From the NCBI RefSeq assembly GCF_000402035.1, contig NC_021287.1:1674001-1738000 (forward strand): DNA of 64,000 bases. Reading direction: 5' to 3'. Shown here piece after piece: positions 22,059-31,587 of this stretch. Position 1 is the stretch's first letter. Each line of letters starts with the position of its first letter. The stretch is from Caballeronia insecticola. Lineage in GTDB: Bacteria; Pseudomonadota; Gammaproteobacteria; Burkholderiales; Burkholderiaceae. Below the pieces are notes generated by a model. It was not told where the DNA came from, ran no database searches, and worked only from the letters and a program-made list of their open reading frames with translations. The position numbers and the translations under genes are program-made.

Positions 22059-22886
22059 GTGACACATCCGAACGAGCTGCCGCTGTCACCGCTTTCCGCG
22101 CTGCAATTCTATGCAACAGCGCCTTACCCTTGCAGTTATCTGGAAGGGCGCGTCGCGCGCTCGCAGGTCGCGACGCCCAGCCATCTCATCAACTCCGACG
22201 TCTACACCGAACTCGTGAAGGCCGGCTTCCGGCGCTCGGGCGTGTTCACGTATCGCCCGTATTGCGACGGCTGCCGCGCCTGCGTGCCGGTCCGGGTGCC
22301 GGTCGCGCGCTTCGTTTCGAACCGCGTGCAGCGTCGCGTGTGGAAGCAGCATGGCAATCTCGTCGCGAGCGTCGCGCCGCTGCATTACGACGAAGAGCAT
22401 TACGCGCTGTATATGCGTTATCAGTCGGCGCGTCACGCGGGCGGCGGCATGGACCGCGACAGCCGCGACCAGTACGAGCAGTTCCTGTTGCAAAGCCGGA
22501 TCAACTCGCGTCTCGTCGAATTCCGCGAGCCTGCCGATCCGGCGCATCCCGACGTGCCGGGCGTGCTGCGCATGATCAGCATGATCGACATCCTCGGCGA
22601 CGGGTTGTCTTCCGTGTACACGTTCTTCGAGCCGGACCTGCCGAAGACGAGCTACGGCACTTTCAACATCCTCTGGCAGATCGAGCAGGCGAAGAGTCTT
22701 GACCTGCCGCACGTCTATCTGGGCTACTGGATCCGCGAAAGCGAAAAGATGGCCTACAAGGCGAATTTCCGGCCGCTGGAAGGCTTGATCGACGGCCGCT
22801 GGTCGCTGCTCGATCCCGCGAGCACGCAGTCCGCCGGCACGCTGCCGATGCCGGGGCGCATTCAGACGCCGGGCCAGCCGAAGTAA
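22059..22886 (+). CDS. bpt: Aspartate/glutamate leucyltransferase
   Basis: 275 residues from a GTG start ([17 protein letters not shown]). The ATE-type motifs [16 protein letters not shown] and [18 protein letters not shown] are present. Bpt adds leucine to proteins with N-terminal Asp or Glu, the bacterial counterpart of arginyltransferases. It lies 123 bp after aat and probably belongs to the same unit; pyrD follows. The C-terminal tail ([18 protein letters not shown]) is probably flexible. Confidence 0.95.
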   Translation: MTHPNELPLSPLSALQFYATAPYPCSYLEGRVARSQVATPSHLINSDVYTELVKAGFRRSGVFTYRPYCDGCRACVPVRVPVARFVSNRVQRRVWKQHGNLVASVAPLHYDEEHYALYMRYQSARHAGGGMDRDSRDQYEQFLLQSRINSRLVEFREPADPAHPDVPGVLRMISMIDILGDGLSSVYTFFEPDLPKTSYGTFNILWQIEQAKSLDLPHVYLGYWIRESEKMAYKANFRPLEGLIDGRWSLLDPASTQSAGTLPMPGRIQTPGQPK

Positions 22887-22995
22887 GCGTAGAAGTAAGC
22901 GCAGAAGCAAGCCTCGACGCGGCGCGTCCGGTCCGTCGGCCAAAGCCGCTAAAATAGCGGTCTTAAAAAAATTCGCCGCCGCCGGCTTACATTTC

Positions 22996-24018
22996 GTGTT
23001 CAGCTCCCTTTATCCGCTCGCGCGTTCGCATCTCTTCAAGATGGACGCGGAAGACGCTCATCACCTGACGCTGCGCATGCTCGGGGCCGCCGGCCGCACC
23101 GGGCTCGCCGGCATGCTCGCCACGCGCGGCCCCGACTCTCCCCGCACCGTCATGGGCGTCACGTTCCGCAATCCGGTCGGACTCGCGGCCGGTCTCGACA
23201 AGGACGGCGCGTGCATCGACGGGCTCGCCGCGCTCGGCTTCGGCTTCATCGAAGTCGGCACGGTGACGCCGCGCGCGCAGCCGGGCAATCCGCGCCCGCG
23301 CATCTTCCGGCTGCCCGAGGCGGGCGCGCTCATCAACCGGATGGGCTTCAACAACGGCGGCGTGGATCAGTTCGTCGCCAACGTGCAGGCGGCGCGCTAT
23401 CGCGGCGCGCTGGGCCTCAATATCGGCAAGAACGCCGATACGCCGATCGAGCGCGCAGCCGAAGACTATCTCTACTGCCTCGAGCGCGTGTATCCGTTCG
23501 CGAGCTATGTGACGATCAACATTTCCTCGCCCAACACGAAGAATCTGCGGCAATTGCAGGGCGCGGGCGAACTCGATGCCCTGCTCGGCGCACTCAAGGA
23601 CAAGCAGCAGCGCCTGTCCGATCTGCACGGCAAACTCGTGCCGCTCGCGCTTAAAATCGCGCCCGATCTCGACGACGAGCAGATCAAGTCGATCGCGGGC
23701 ACGCTGCTCACGCACAAGATCGACGGCGTGATCGCCACGAACACAACGCTGTCGCGCACCGCCGTGACCGGCATGGCGCACGGCGAGGAAGCGGGCGGCC
23801 TGTCCGGCCGTCCGGTGTTCGACGCATCCAACGAGGTCATCCGCAAACTGCGCGCGGAAGTGGGAACGGACGTGCCGATCATCGGCGTGGGCGGGATTTT
23901 CTCGGGCGATGACGCACGCGCGAAGCTCGCAGCGGGCGCCTCGCTCGTGCAGATTTACACCGGGCTCATCTATCGCGGCCCGGCGCTCGTGAAAGAGTGC
24001 GTCGAAGCACTCGCGTGA
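22996..24018 (+). CDS. pyrD: Dihydroorotate dehydrogenase, class 2 (quinone)
   Basis: 340 residues from a GTG at 22996. It has the class 2 N-terminal helix that docks on the inner membrane ([23 protein letters not shown]), the FMN-binding [10 protein letters not shown], and the catalytic serine segment [14 protein letters not shown]. It oxidises dihydroorotate to orotate with ubiquinone as acceptor in pyrimidine synthesis. The typical Burkholderiaceae order aat-bpt-pyrD is kept. Confidence 0.97.
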   Translation: MFSSLYPLARSHLFKMDAEDAHHLTLRMLGAAGRTGLAGMLATRGPDSPRTVMGVTFRNPVGLAAGLDKDGACIDGLAALGFGFIEVGTVTPRAQPGNPRPRIFRLPEAGALINRMGFNNGGVDQFVANVQAARYRGALGLNIGKNADTPIERAAEDYLYCLERVYPFASYVTINISSPNTKNLRQLQGAGELDALLGALKDKQQRLSDLHGKLVPLALKIAPDLDDEQIKSIAGTLLTHKIDGVIATNTTLSRTAVTGMAHGEEAGGLSGRPVFDASNEVIRKLRAEVGTDVPIIGVGGIFSGDDARAKLAAGASLVQIYTGLIYRGPALVKECVEALA

Positions 24019-24121
24019 GATATATAGACATAAGCAAACGATATTACGCGACGATTGCCTTTTCACTATGATCGCCGCATCTAAAAAAAGACGCTGTGCC
24101 CATCAAGAGGAAAATCACACG

Positions 24122-24922
24122 ATGAAACTGTCCACGCTCAAGAAGCTCGTCGCCGCCAGCCTGATCGGCGCGGCATTCACCGCCGTCGCAGGCGTCGCTC
24201 ACGCCGACGACCTGCTCGATCAGGTCAAGCAGCGCGGCACGCTGCGCGTCGGTCTCGAAGGCACCTTCCCGCCGTTCAACTCGAAGAATCCGCAGGGCGA
24301 GCTGGTCGGCTACGACGTCGATATCGCCAAGGCTGTCGCCGCCAAGCTCGGCGTGAAGCCGGAGTTCGTCACGACCGAATGGAGCGGCATCATCGCGGGC
24401 CTGCAGGCGGGCAAGTTCGACGTGATCGTGAATCAGGTCGGCATCACCGATGCGCGCAAGCAGACGCTCGATTTTTCGCCGGCTTACACGTACTCGAACG
24501 CGCAGTTGATCCAGCGTACGGACGACAAGCGCGAGTTCAAGACGCTCGACGAACTGAAGGGCAAGAAGCTCGGCGTCGGCCTCGGCACGAACTACATGGA
24601 CATGGCGAAGTCGGTGCCGGGCATCGACGTGAAGACGTATCCGGGCGCGCCCGAATATCTGCGTGACCTCGCAGCCGGCCGGCTCGACGCCGCGTTGAAC
24701 GACCGCCTGATGCTCGCGTATCTGCTGAAGAATTCGCAACTGCCGCTGCGCACGGGCGCGAACGTCGGCGCGGGCAATCCGTCGGGCATTCCGTTCAAGA
24801 AGGGCAATCCGAAGTTCGCCAAAGCGATCGACGACGCCATGACGCAACTCGAAGCCGACGGCACGTTCACGAAGATCTCGGACAAGTGGTTCGGCATCGA
24901 CGTGACGAAACCGGCAAAGTAA
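24122..24922 (+). CDS. Cystine-type amino-acid ABC binding protein
   Basis: 266 residues from ATG 24122. A signal peptide (MKLSTLKKLVAASLIGAAFTAVAGVAHA) is followed by a family 3 solute-binding fold: GTLRVGLEGTFPPFNSKNPQGELVGYDVDIAKA, then WSGIIAGLQAGKFDVIVNQVGIT. The sequence is closest in character to the FliY/TcyJ cystine-binding proteins, but specificity is inferred. AGAGGA provides the ribosome binding site and a TATGAT (24067-24072) is a candidate -10. The permease gene follows after a terminator-like hairpin; no ATPase gene is present here. Confidence 0.9.
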   Translation: MKLSTLKKLVAASLIGAAFTAVAGVAHADDLLDQVKQRGTLRVGLEGTFPPFNSKNPQGELVGYDVDIAKAVAAKLGVKPEFVTTEWSGIIAGLQAGKFDVIVNQVGITDARKQTLDFSPAYTYSNAQLIQRTDDKREFKTLDELKGKKLGVGLGTNYMDMAKSVPGIDVKTYPGAPEYLRDLAAGRLDAALNDRLMLAYLLKNSQLPLRTGANVGAGNPSGIPFKKGNPKFAKAIDDAMTQLEADGTFTKISDKWFGIDVTKPAK

Positions 24923-24960
24923 GCGTCCCCGGCGCTCATCGGGCGCTGATCGGGACAGTC

Positions 24961-25000
24961 AGGGCGGCATCGCGTGACGGTGCCGCCCTTCGTTTTTTCC
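24961..25000 (+). terminator. Terminator between binding protein and permease
   Basis: Arms AGGGCGGCA / TGCCGCCCT (24961-24969, 24981-24989), then CGTTTTTTCC. It lies 38 bp after the binding-protein gene and 56 bp before the permease. Partial read-through would give the usual excess of binding protein over permease. Confidence 0.65.
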
Positions 25001-25055
25001 ATGCCGGTTTATGATGTGCGCTTTGCGCGCGCCGCACCCTCATCGCTTTCCGTTC

Positions 25056-25715
25056 ATGTCCACGACATCCCTGCTCGTTCAATCGGCGCCGGTACTGGCG
25101 CAAGGCGCGCTGCTGACGATCAAGTTCGCGCTCTATTCGATGTTCTTCGGCCTCATCGCGGCCGTCGTGCTCGCGTTGATGGGCATCAGCCAGAGCCGCG
25201 CGCTCGTCAGAATCGGGCGCGTCTATGTGAGCGTGATGCGCGGCACGCCGCTGCTCGTGCAGATCTTCGTCATCTATTACGGCTTGCCGAGCATCGGCAT
25301 TTCGCTCGAACCGACGCCCGCGGGCGTGATCGCGCTGTCGGCGAACGTCGCGGCCTATCTGTCGGAGAGCATGCGCGGCGCGATTCTGGGCGTGCACAGC
25401 GGGCAATGGCTCGCCGCCTACAGCCTCGGGCTTTCTCGCGCGCAGACGCTGCGTTACGTGATCGCGCCGCAGGCGCTGCGCATCGCGGTGCCGAGCCTGT
25501 CGAACAGTCTCATCAGCCTGATCAAGGACACGTCGCTCGTGTCCGTCATCACCGTGACCGAGCTGCTCAGAAGCGCGCAGGAAGTGATCGCGGCGACCTA
25601 TCAGCCGCTGCCGCTCTATCTCGCGGCGGCGTTCGTCTACTGGGTGCTGTGCAGCGTGCTCGAATTCGTGCAGCGGATTTTCGAACGCCGTCTCGCGTTG
25701 CCCGGACGGCATTAG
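25056..25715 (+). CDS. Amino-acid ABC transporter permease (cystine type)
   Basis: 219 residues from ATG 25056. About five hydrophobic helices with the HisM/QP motif of polar amino-acid permeases: SVMRGTPLLVQIFVIYYGLP near the N-terminus and the EAA loop SESMRGAILGVHSGQWLAAYSLGLS. It would form the membrane homodimer for the upstream binding protein. The cognate ATPase (TcyN-like) is not adjacent: the next gene converges and is unrelated. Confidence 0.9.
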   Translation: MSTTSLLVQSAPVLAQGALLTIKFALYSMFFGLIAAVVLALMGISQSRALVRIGRVYVSVMRGTPLLVQIFVIYYGLPSIGISLEPTPAGVIALSANVAAYLSESMRGAILGVHSGQWLAAYSLGLSRAQTLRYVIAPQALRIAVPSLSNSLISLIKDTSLVSVITVTELLRSAQEVIAATYQPLPLYLAAAFVYWVLCSVLEFVQRIFERRLALPGRH

Positions 25716-25756
25716 ACGCCGGCGCTTTCACGCGCGGCGTCTGCGTCAATCGGTTC

Positions 25757-26749
25757 TCAATCGGTTTCGAAAGGAAAGCGCAGCTTCAGATCGCGCCGCG
25801 CGGCGTCGATGATCGCGATCATGCGCATCGACGTCGCGTGCGTCATCACCGGGCTTTCGATTTTGCCTGCACGCAGCAGCCCGCAGAAATGCGCGGTCTC
25901 GTAGTTGAGGCCGCCGCCCGTAAACGGCTCGTCGAGTTCGACCTTGCGGCCGTCCGTGTAGGCGATGGTCGCGCGCGCCGGATTCCACCAGCTTTCGTGA
26001 ATCGTCACCGTGCCGCGCGTGCCGCCGAGCAGCGCGTCGCCGCGGCCTTGCAGATCGAGCCCGCAGAACAATTGCGCGATGCCGCGTTCGTGGCGCACGT
26101 TCAGGCTCGCGAACACGTCGACGCCCGTTTCGCCCAGGCGGCCGACGGTCTGCACATCCAGCGCCTCGCCGAGCCAGTCCACCGCGAGAAATGCCTCGTA
26201 GATGCCGATATCGAGCAGCGCGCCGCCGCCCGCCTGCAGCGAGAACGACGGATGATCGAGCGGCACGCCCGCCATCGAGCAGCCCGCGCGCACGAGCCCG
26301 ATTTCGCCGATCGGATCGGCCTGCAAATGCGCGCGCAGTCGCTGGTAAAGCGGATAAAACGGCGGCTTCATCGCCTCCATGAACAGCAGTTTGGCCGCGC
26401 GCGCCGCGTCGATCATCTGCTGCAGCGCGCGCGCATTCACGGCGGCGGGCTTTTCGCACAGCACGGGTTTGCCCGCCGCGAACGCGCGCAACGCGTACTC
26501 CGGATGGCTGTCCTGCAATGTCGCGATATAGACGGCGTCGACCTGGCCGAGCAGCGCGTCGAAATCGGCGCAGGCGCGTGCGCCGAAGGCTTCGGCCAGC
26601 GCACGCGCCGGTTCCTCGCGGCGCGACCAGACGGCCGCGAGCGTCGCGCCTTCGACGTGCGCGAGACTATCGGCGAAACGCTTCGCGATGCGCCCCGCGC
26701 CGACGATGCCCCAGCGGATCGTGGCTCCGGTTAGGTTCGATTGCGTCAA
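25757..26749 (-). CDS. Gfo/Idh/MocA family oxidoreductase
   Basis: 330 residues from a TTG at 26749 (MTQSNLTGATIRWG). The start is chosen because a perfect GGGAGG lies 5 bp upstream; there is no ATG near the expected N-terminus, and a more distal in-frame TTG at 26824 has no such site. The Rossmann motif GIVGAGRIAKRF (about 15-26) and the EKP motif in VLCEKPAAVN are present, followed by the C-terminal alpha/beta domain. These cytosolic enzymes oxidise or reduce sugars or inositols with NAD(P). The substrate is unknown. The next gene upstream, a FadR-type regulator, is a plausible local regulator. Confidence 0.88.
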   Translation of the reverse strand: MTQSNLTGATIRWGIVGAGRIAKRFADSLAHVEGATLAAVWSRREEPARALAEAFGARACADFDALLGQVDAVYIATLQDSHPEYALRAFAAGKPVLCEKPAAVNARALQQMIDAARAAKLLFMEAMKPPFYPLYQRLRAHLQADPIGEIGLVRAGCSMAGVPLDHPSFSLQAGGGALLDIGIYEAFLAVDWLGEALDVQTVGRLGETGVDVFASLNVRHERGIAQLFCGLDLQGRGDALLGGTRGTVTIHESWWNPARATIAYTDGRKVELDEPFTGGGLNYETAHFCGLLRAGKIESPVMTHATSMRMIAIIDAARRDLKLRFPFETD

Positions 26750-26754
26750 TCCTG

Positions 26755-26760
26755 CCTCCC
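26755..26760 (-). promoter_or_regulatory. Strong ribosome binding site fixing a TTG start
   Basis: GGGAGG on the minus strand, 5 bp before the TTG at 26749. It decides the start of the oxidoreductase gene. Confidence 0.75.
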
Positions 26761-26821
26761 TGCGCGATGTTCGTGATGTTCGTGAAGCGACGAATTGTGC
26801 CTCATCGCATCGCGCAGACGA

Positions 26822-26846
26822 CAAAAAGCCGGGACACGTCCCGGCT
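26822..26846 (-). terminator. Intrinsic terminator of the FadR-type regulator gene
   Basis: On the minus strand: stem AGCCGGGAC / GTCCCGGCT (26846-26838, 26835-26827) followed by TTTTTGT. It lies about 45 bp after the regulator stop and separates it from the oxidoreductase gene. Confidence 0.8.
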
Positions 26847-26890
26847 CCATGCCGACAGCAAGCGACCCCACCCGAACGCCGATGCGCGCC

Positions 26891-27643
26891 TTACACGCCC
26901 GCGGACTCGTTCACGTTCGGCGCCGCCGGCTGCACGTTCACGCGCTCGAGCGAAAACGCGCGGCCCACTTCTTCGGCGGCCAGATCGACGAGCGCGCGCG
27001 TCGCGGATTCGGCGGCGGCGGAATCCTTCGACTCGATCGCCTCGACGACGCTCTTCTGCGCCGCGAGCGTCGCCTCGCGGACGGACTCGATGCCGTCGAC
27101 GATCGGATTCACGGTCACGAGCGCGCCGCGCACGATGGCGGTCATCTGCCGGAAGAACTGGTTGCCGCTGGCGGCGACGATGCGCGTGTGCAGCACCTCG
27201 TCGGCCGCCTGATATTCCGGCTCGCCGACTTGCAGGCGCGACAGCGCGTCGAAGGCATCGCGGATGCCGGCGATTTCATCGGGCGTCGCGCGTGCGGCGG
27301 CGAGCGCGGCGGCGCGCGGCTCGATCAGCATGCGGAATTCGATTACATCGCGCAGAAAGGTCTGATCCGGTTTCGCACGAAAGCGCCAGCTCACCACGTC
27401 TTCGTCGATCAGACGCCAGTCGCTCATCGGACGAATGCGCGTGCCCGTTTTCGGACGCACGTCCAGCATATGGCGCGCGAGCAGCATCGAGAGCGCCTCG
27501 CGCATGACGGTGCGGCTCACGTCGAACTCCTTCGAGAGGATGTCCTGCGGTGGCAGAATCGCGCCATATTTTTGCTCGACGATCCCGGAGACGAGTCCGT
27601 CCATTACCTTCGCCACCAGCGATCGCTCTTTGTTTTCATCCAT
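26891..27643 (-). CDS. GntR/FadR family transcriptional regulator
   Basis: 250 residues from ATG 27643 (MDENKERSLVAKVMDGLVSG); GGGGAG lies just upstream. An N-terminal winged helix (LSKEFDVSRTVMREALSMLLARHMLDVRP) is followed by an all-helical FCD ligand-binding domain with the acidic and histidine positions seen in EFRMLIEPRAAALAA and VLHTRIVAASGN. FCD regulators respond to sugar acids, gluconate or other carboxylates. The convergent-order neighbour is a sugar-type oxidoreductase, a plausible target. A 23-bp imperfect palindrome (27787-27809) lies 144 bp upstream of the start. Confidence 0.9.
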   Translation of the reverse strand: MDENKERSLVAKVMDGLVSGIVEQKYGAILPPQDILSKEFDVSRTVMREALSMLLARHMLDVRPKTGTRIRPMSDWRLIDEDVVSWRFRAKPDQTFLRDVIEFRMLIEPRAAALAAARATPDEIAGIRDAFDALSRLQVGEPEYQAADEVLHTRIVAASGNQFFRQMTAIVRGALVTVNPIVDGIESVREATLAAQKSVVEAIESKDSAAAESATRALVDLAAEEVGRAFSLERVNVQPAAPNVNESAGV

Positions 27644-28137
27644 CTCGCTTCTCCCCTTCTCGCTCGTTCCGTAGCCGTGTGTGTGAGCGCATCGCTTTCG
27701 CTTTCCCCGGGCTGCGAAAGGCACGACGGGTTCCCGACAGGTCCATTCGTCGTGCTTGATACGTTGCTTCTTCGCTGCTTCGAATGCCAGTTAGGAATTT
27801 CCTGACAGGGTAATCCCTCTGACTTCGACGTCGATGTTCCGTATTGTCGTTATGTGCCGCCAGGCGTGTCCGCTGCGCTCGCGCCGCGCGCGCGCCGTCA
27901 TTCGTCAGGGAAACTGAAGAATTGCGGCGTCGCAGCGCGGCGCGAGCGTTCGTCTGTCGGACTTGTCCAATCTTCCGATCGGTCATGCGCTCATTTGAGC
28001 AAGCATCTCGTATGCTTTCTGTGCGAACGCGAACGCTCGCTCGATGGCATGAGGCTTTTGTATGATCCACGCGCCATCGGGAAAAACCTCCTGCGCGATG
28101 CTGCGCGGCGCTTTCGGCGGTTTCGGCCGCCTTATGC
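27644..28137. other. Gene-free interval upstream of the FadR-type gene
   Basis: About 490 bp without a credible gene; the open frames here are short, arginine-rich and unlike any family. It contains the palindrome at 27787-27809. The rest shows no feature I can support. Confidence 0.6.
27787..27809. promoter_or_regulatory. 23-bp imperfect palindrome, possible operator
   Basis: CCAGTTAGGAA-T-TTCCTGACAGG: the inner AGGAA/TTCCT arms are perfect and the outer arms match with few mismatches, centred on 27798. Operator-like size and symmetry, upstream of the FadR-type gene. The binding protein is not known. Confidence 0.45.
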
Positions 28138-29301
28138 TTAAACCGCGCCATCGGGCGCGCGCGTGCGGCGCGCGTCGAGCGGCACCGTGCGCTGCCGCAG
28201 CGAAGCGCGTTCCGCGAGCGTGTGCTGATAGATCGCAAGATACTCGCTGCTCACCCTTTCCACCGAGAGCTTCGGCAGGTTTTCCCGCGCGCGCGCCGCG
28301 TACTGGCCGCGCGCATCGGAATCGAACAGCAGCCAGCGCAGTTTCGCCGCCGCCTGCGCCGCGTCTCCCGCGGGCACGAGCACGCCCGCGGCGCCCTCGT
28401 CGAGCATTTCGGGGATGCCGCCCACGCGCGTCGCGACGATCGCACAGCCGGCCTCGCGCGCCTCCGCAATCACGAGCGGCGACGGATCCTGATGCGACAG
28501 CAGCGCGAAAACGTCGGCGCCGGCGAAATACGGCCGCGCATCGGCGACAAAGCCCGTGAAATGCACCGCCTCCGCAATGCCCAGATCGGCCGCGAGCGCT
28601 TCCATCAGGCCGCGATCGGGACCGTCGCCGATCAGATACAGCTGCGGCTCGGACGGGACCTCCGCCTGGGAAACGCGTTCATGCGCGGCCTGCTCGCGCA
28701 CGAGCGCGAACGCGTGCAGCAGATCGGCGATGCCTTTCCTCCGGTACATGCCCGCCACGCAGACGATATTCGGATGCTTCAGGCGCACCGGCCGCGCGGC
28801 GGGCCGCAAAACGAGGCGCGGCGCGCCCACTGCGCCGTTGAGCACGATCGACATGCGCTCCGGCCCGATGCCGCGCGCGGCGAGATCGTCGGCCACCGCG
28901 CGGCTTACGGCGACCATGCGGTCGCCCGCACGCACCAGCGAGGCGCTTTTCTGAAGCTCGTGATGCACGGTCGTCACGAGCGCGAAGCGTCGCCGCATGC
29001 TGCCGAAGCGCGAGATGAGCGCGCCCGTCATCATGTGCGCGTGCACGATGTCGGGGTCGAAGCGGTCGATGAGACGATTGAAGCCCGCGATCATCGACGG
29101 CACGCGCCACGGCTGGCGCGACTGCTGCAGCGGAATGTGCGTGATTCCGTGCCGCCGCAGAAGCGGTTCGAAGCCGCCGCCCGACGACGCGACGACCACC
29201 TCCTGGCCCATGCGCGCCTGCACGCAGGCGAGATCGACCATCATGTTGACGGTGCCGTTGCCGATCGTCTGCGCGTGGTTCGCGAGATGGACTATTCGCA
29301 T
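28138..29301 (-). CDS. Glycosyltransferase family 4
   Basis: 387 residues starting MRIVHLANHAQTIGNGTVNMMVDLACVQARMG, with an N-terminal Rossmann-like acceptor domain and a C-terminal donor-binding domain containing NIVCVAGMYRRKGIADLLHAF and the GT4 donor-site pattern ADVFALLSHQDPSPLVIAEAREAGCAIVATRVGGIPEML. GT-B retaining enzymes of this family build lipopolysaccharide or exopolysaccharide at the cytosolic face of the inner membrane. It stands alone here, 4 kb from the undecaprenyl-phosphate sugar transferase gene, so a link to that pathway is only possible. Confidence 0.88.
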   Translation of the reverse strand: MRIVHLANHAQTIGNGTVNMMVDLACVQARMGQEVVVASSGGGFEPLLRRHGITHIPLQQSRQPWRVPSMIAGFNRLIDRFDPDIVHAHMMTGALISRFGSMRRRFALVTTVHHELQKSASLVRAGDRMVAVSRAVADDLAARGIGPERMSIVLNGAVGAPRLVLRPAARPVRLKHPNIVCVAGMYRRKGIADLLHAFALVREQAAHERVSQAEVPSEPQLYLIGDGPDRGLMEALAADLGIAEAVHFTGFVADARPYFAGADVFALLSHQDPSPLVIAEAREAGCAIVATRVGGIPEMLDEGAAGVLVPAGDAAQAAAKLRWLLFDSDARGQYAARARENLPKLSVERVSSEYLAIYQHTLAERASLRQRTVPLDARRTRAPDGAV

Positions 29302-29536
29302 GAGAGTGCCGTTTGCACGCGCGCCGGCGCGGAGCCGGCGGCGTTGATCGTATTGGTCGAGGACGGGTTCGAGGCGGCGCGTGCCGCCCTGGTCGTTGTT
29401 CTTGCCCCGACGCCTGGACGGCCTGCGCCTTTGTCGTGTTGCTGTGCTGCTGCGTTAAAGCGTTGCTGCGTGACCTGCTGCATGCGTTATTGCGCGGGCG
29501 CCGGCTGCGACGCCCGTCATGCGATTGCGACGAAAC

Positions 29537-30070
29537 TCAGAGCAACTCGTAGGTGTTCGCGTATGCGCCGGGACCGGCGAACTGCACCTTGCTCGGCGCC
29601 GCTTCGCGCGGCTGCCGGCTCTTGCGCGTGAGCCCGATGTACGGCATGCCGTGTTCGAGAAACGGACCTTCGGTCTTGCGAAAGCCGAATGCTTCGTAGA
29701 AGCCGCGCAAGCTCACCGGCGCGGTCAGGCGCACGCCGCGTCCGGGCCAGCGTTCGGCGGCCACCGCGAGCACGCGCTCGATCAATGCGTGCGCGGTGCC
29801 ATCGCCACGGCGCAGCGGGCTCGTCAGGATCTTGTCGACGACCACTTCCGGGTCTTCCGCGTCGCCTTCGTGAATGCGGGCATATGCGAGCACTGGCATC
29901 GAGCGGCTCATATCCTCGGCCGCGAAGACGTGCGTGCCGGTTTCATCGCGTCCATCCGGGTCGAGATGGACATGCGACTGTTCGACAACGAACACCGCAC
30001 TGCGCGCGCGCAAAATCAAATAAAGCTCACGCGCAGTGAGTTGTTCGAAATCCAGGATTTTCCAGTTCAT
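29537..30070 (-). CDS. ElaA-like GNAT acetyltransferase
   Basis: 177 residues. The start NWKILDFEQLTARELYLILRARSAVFVVEQ matches ElaA-type GNAT proteins. The acetyl-CoA binding region is around SPLRRGDGTAHALIERVLAVA, where RRGDGTA corresponds to the R/Q-x-x-G-x-G/A loop. The last 25 residues (REAAPSKVQFAGPGAY...) extend past the GNAT core. ElaA substrates are not established; it is presumed to acetylate a small molecule or peptide in the cytosol. The preceding 29302-29536 gap holds only low-complexity TGCTG-rich sequence. Confidence 0.85.
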   Translation of the reverse strand: MNWKILDFEQLTARELYLILRARSAVFVVEQSHVHLDPDGRDETGTHVFAAEDMSRSMPVLAYARIHEGDAEDPEVVVDKILTSPLRRGDGTAHALIERVLAVAAERWPGRGVRLTAPVSLRGFYEAFGFRKTEGPFLEHGMPYIGLTRKSRQPREAAPSKVQFAGPGAYANTYELL

Positions 30071-30445
30071 TGATTATCTCCATGCTTGACCGGCAAATAC
30101 CGGCGTTGCGACGATTAGACGTTACGTCTCGGCCCGCCGGAGCACAGTGCGCCATCGCACCGACCCAAACCTTGCGCGCGCTTCCAATAGGGTCAACCAC
30201 ACGCAAGAAGGCGTCCCGGGGAAAAGGACGCCTGCCCGACGCATGAACGTCACGCGCAAGTCCACGTTGCGGGCTGCCGCGTGCGCGCGCACGCGTCGAT
30301 AGCACTCGCGTATTCCGGCACCTTCATGGGAAAATCAAAATGCATACCGCCATCGAACGCGACAGAGACGCACGACAAAAAATAGAAACCCGCTTCGCTG
30401 CGCACGCGGTATCGGACGCCGGCATTCCCGGCCCGAGGTAACGGC
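30071..30445. other. Gene-free interval between divergent genes
   Basis: 375 bp between the ElaA-like gene and the DUF1839 gene. It contains one hairpin with 8-bp arms (AGGCGTCC / GGACGCCT, 30209-30216 and 30226-30233) and no convincing promoter or gene. Confidence 0.5.
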
Positions 30446-31477
30446 ATGAGCGCGTTCCATACGAGCGGTGTGACGGGTTCAGGCGCGGGCCGTTCCCGCG
30501 TCGTGTCACTCGACCCCTTGCGCATGCGTGCGCGGCGTCATCATGCGCATGCGCTGCATCGTGGCGAGCGTATCTGGCGCGAAGGCGTGGCGCCCGTCGA
30601 TCTCTGGATCGAAATCCTGCACGGCAGCGGACTCGAACCGCGCGCGGCGCTCGCATTCAGCGTCACGCAGGACTTCGAAGACGATCAGTTCACCCTCGGC
30701 AAGCTGCCGTTCGAAGATATCGAAAAGCTCTACGGTCTGCAGGCGCAGGAACTCGCGGTATTCGATTCGCTCGAGGAGCGCGCGCTCGTGCAGACGCGTC
30801 GCGGGAATATCGTGCTGGTCGAAGTGGATGCGTTCTTTTTGCCGGACATGCGCGCGGTTTCGTATCGGCGCGAACATGCGAAGACGACGATCGGCATCGA
30901 CGTGATCGATCCCGACGCGCGGCGGCTCGGCTACTTCCATCACACGGGCTATCACCTGCTCGACGGCGACGATTTCGACGGCATACTGCGCGCCGATGCG
31001 GCGCAGGATCAGGTATCGCTCTTTCCGCACGTCGAATTCGTGAAGCACGTAAGAGACGCGCTGACGGGCACGCCGCTCGCCGAAGCATCGGCGGATCTTC
31101 TGTGCGCGCATCTATTGCGGCGCCCGATGCACAACCCGATCACGCGCTGGCGTGCAGCCTTTCCCGAGCATGTCGACACGATGCTCGCGCGCGGCGAGCC
31201 TTATGCGCGCCTGTATGCGTTCAACGTGATGCGGCAACTCGGCGCGAATTTCGAACTGCTCGCACACTACCTGCAATGGATGCGCGAGCAAGGCTTCGAT
31301 ATTCCGCCCAACACCCATATGAGCGCGCGCAAGATCGCGAGCGAAACGATGGTCATGCAATGCAGGCTTGCGCGTGCGCTATCGCACAACCGGCGCGAGC
31401 TATGCGAAGCATCATTCGATGTCATTGAAGACGCGTATGAGCGCGTCGTTCCTCCGCTTGCGAATATCGTCTGTTGA
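30446..31477 (+). CDS. DUF1839 family protein
   Basis: 343 residues. The pattern LDPLRMRARRHHAHALHRGERIW, then VDLWIEILHGSGLEPRAALAFSVTQDFEDDQFTLGKLPFEDIEKLYGL and VEVDAFFLPDMRAVSYRREHAKTTIGID, matches the DUF1839 family as I know it. Members often sit beside genes for amino acid:[carrier protein] ligases and acyl-CoA dehydrogenases, which suggests a role in carrier-protein-bound amino-acid chemistry, but none of those partners is near this copy. No signal peptide or membrane segment. Function unknown. Confidence 0.75.
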   Translation: MSAFHTSGVTGSGAGRSRVVSLDPLRMRARRHHAHALHRGERIWREGVAPVDLWIEILHGSGLEPRAALAFSVTQDFEDDQFTLGKLPFEDIEKLYGLQAQELAVFDSLEERALVQTRRGNIVLVEVDAFFLPDMRAVSYRREHAKTTIGIDVIDPDARRLGYFHHTGYHLLDGDDFDGILRADAAQDQVSLFPHVEFVKHVRDALTGTPLAEASADLLCAHLLRRPMHNPITRWRAAFPEHVDTMLARGEPYARLYAFNVMRQLGANFELLAHYLQWMREQGFDIPPNTHMSARKIASETMVMQCRLARALSHNRRELCEASFDVIEDAYERVVPPLANIVC

Positions 31478-31587
31478 TCATTTCATATGCGCAGACGCCG
31501 GCGTAAAAAACGCATTTGAGCCCTTGTTTCAAGGCATTTTTCATTCGCTCACATCGCCGGCCTTAAATCAGAAAGGCGTGACCGTCT

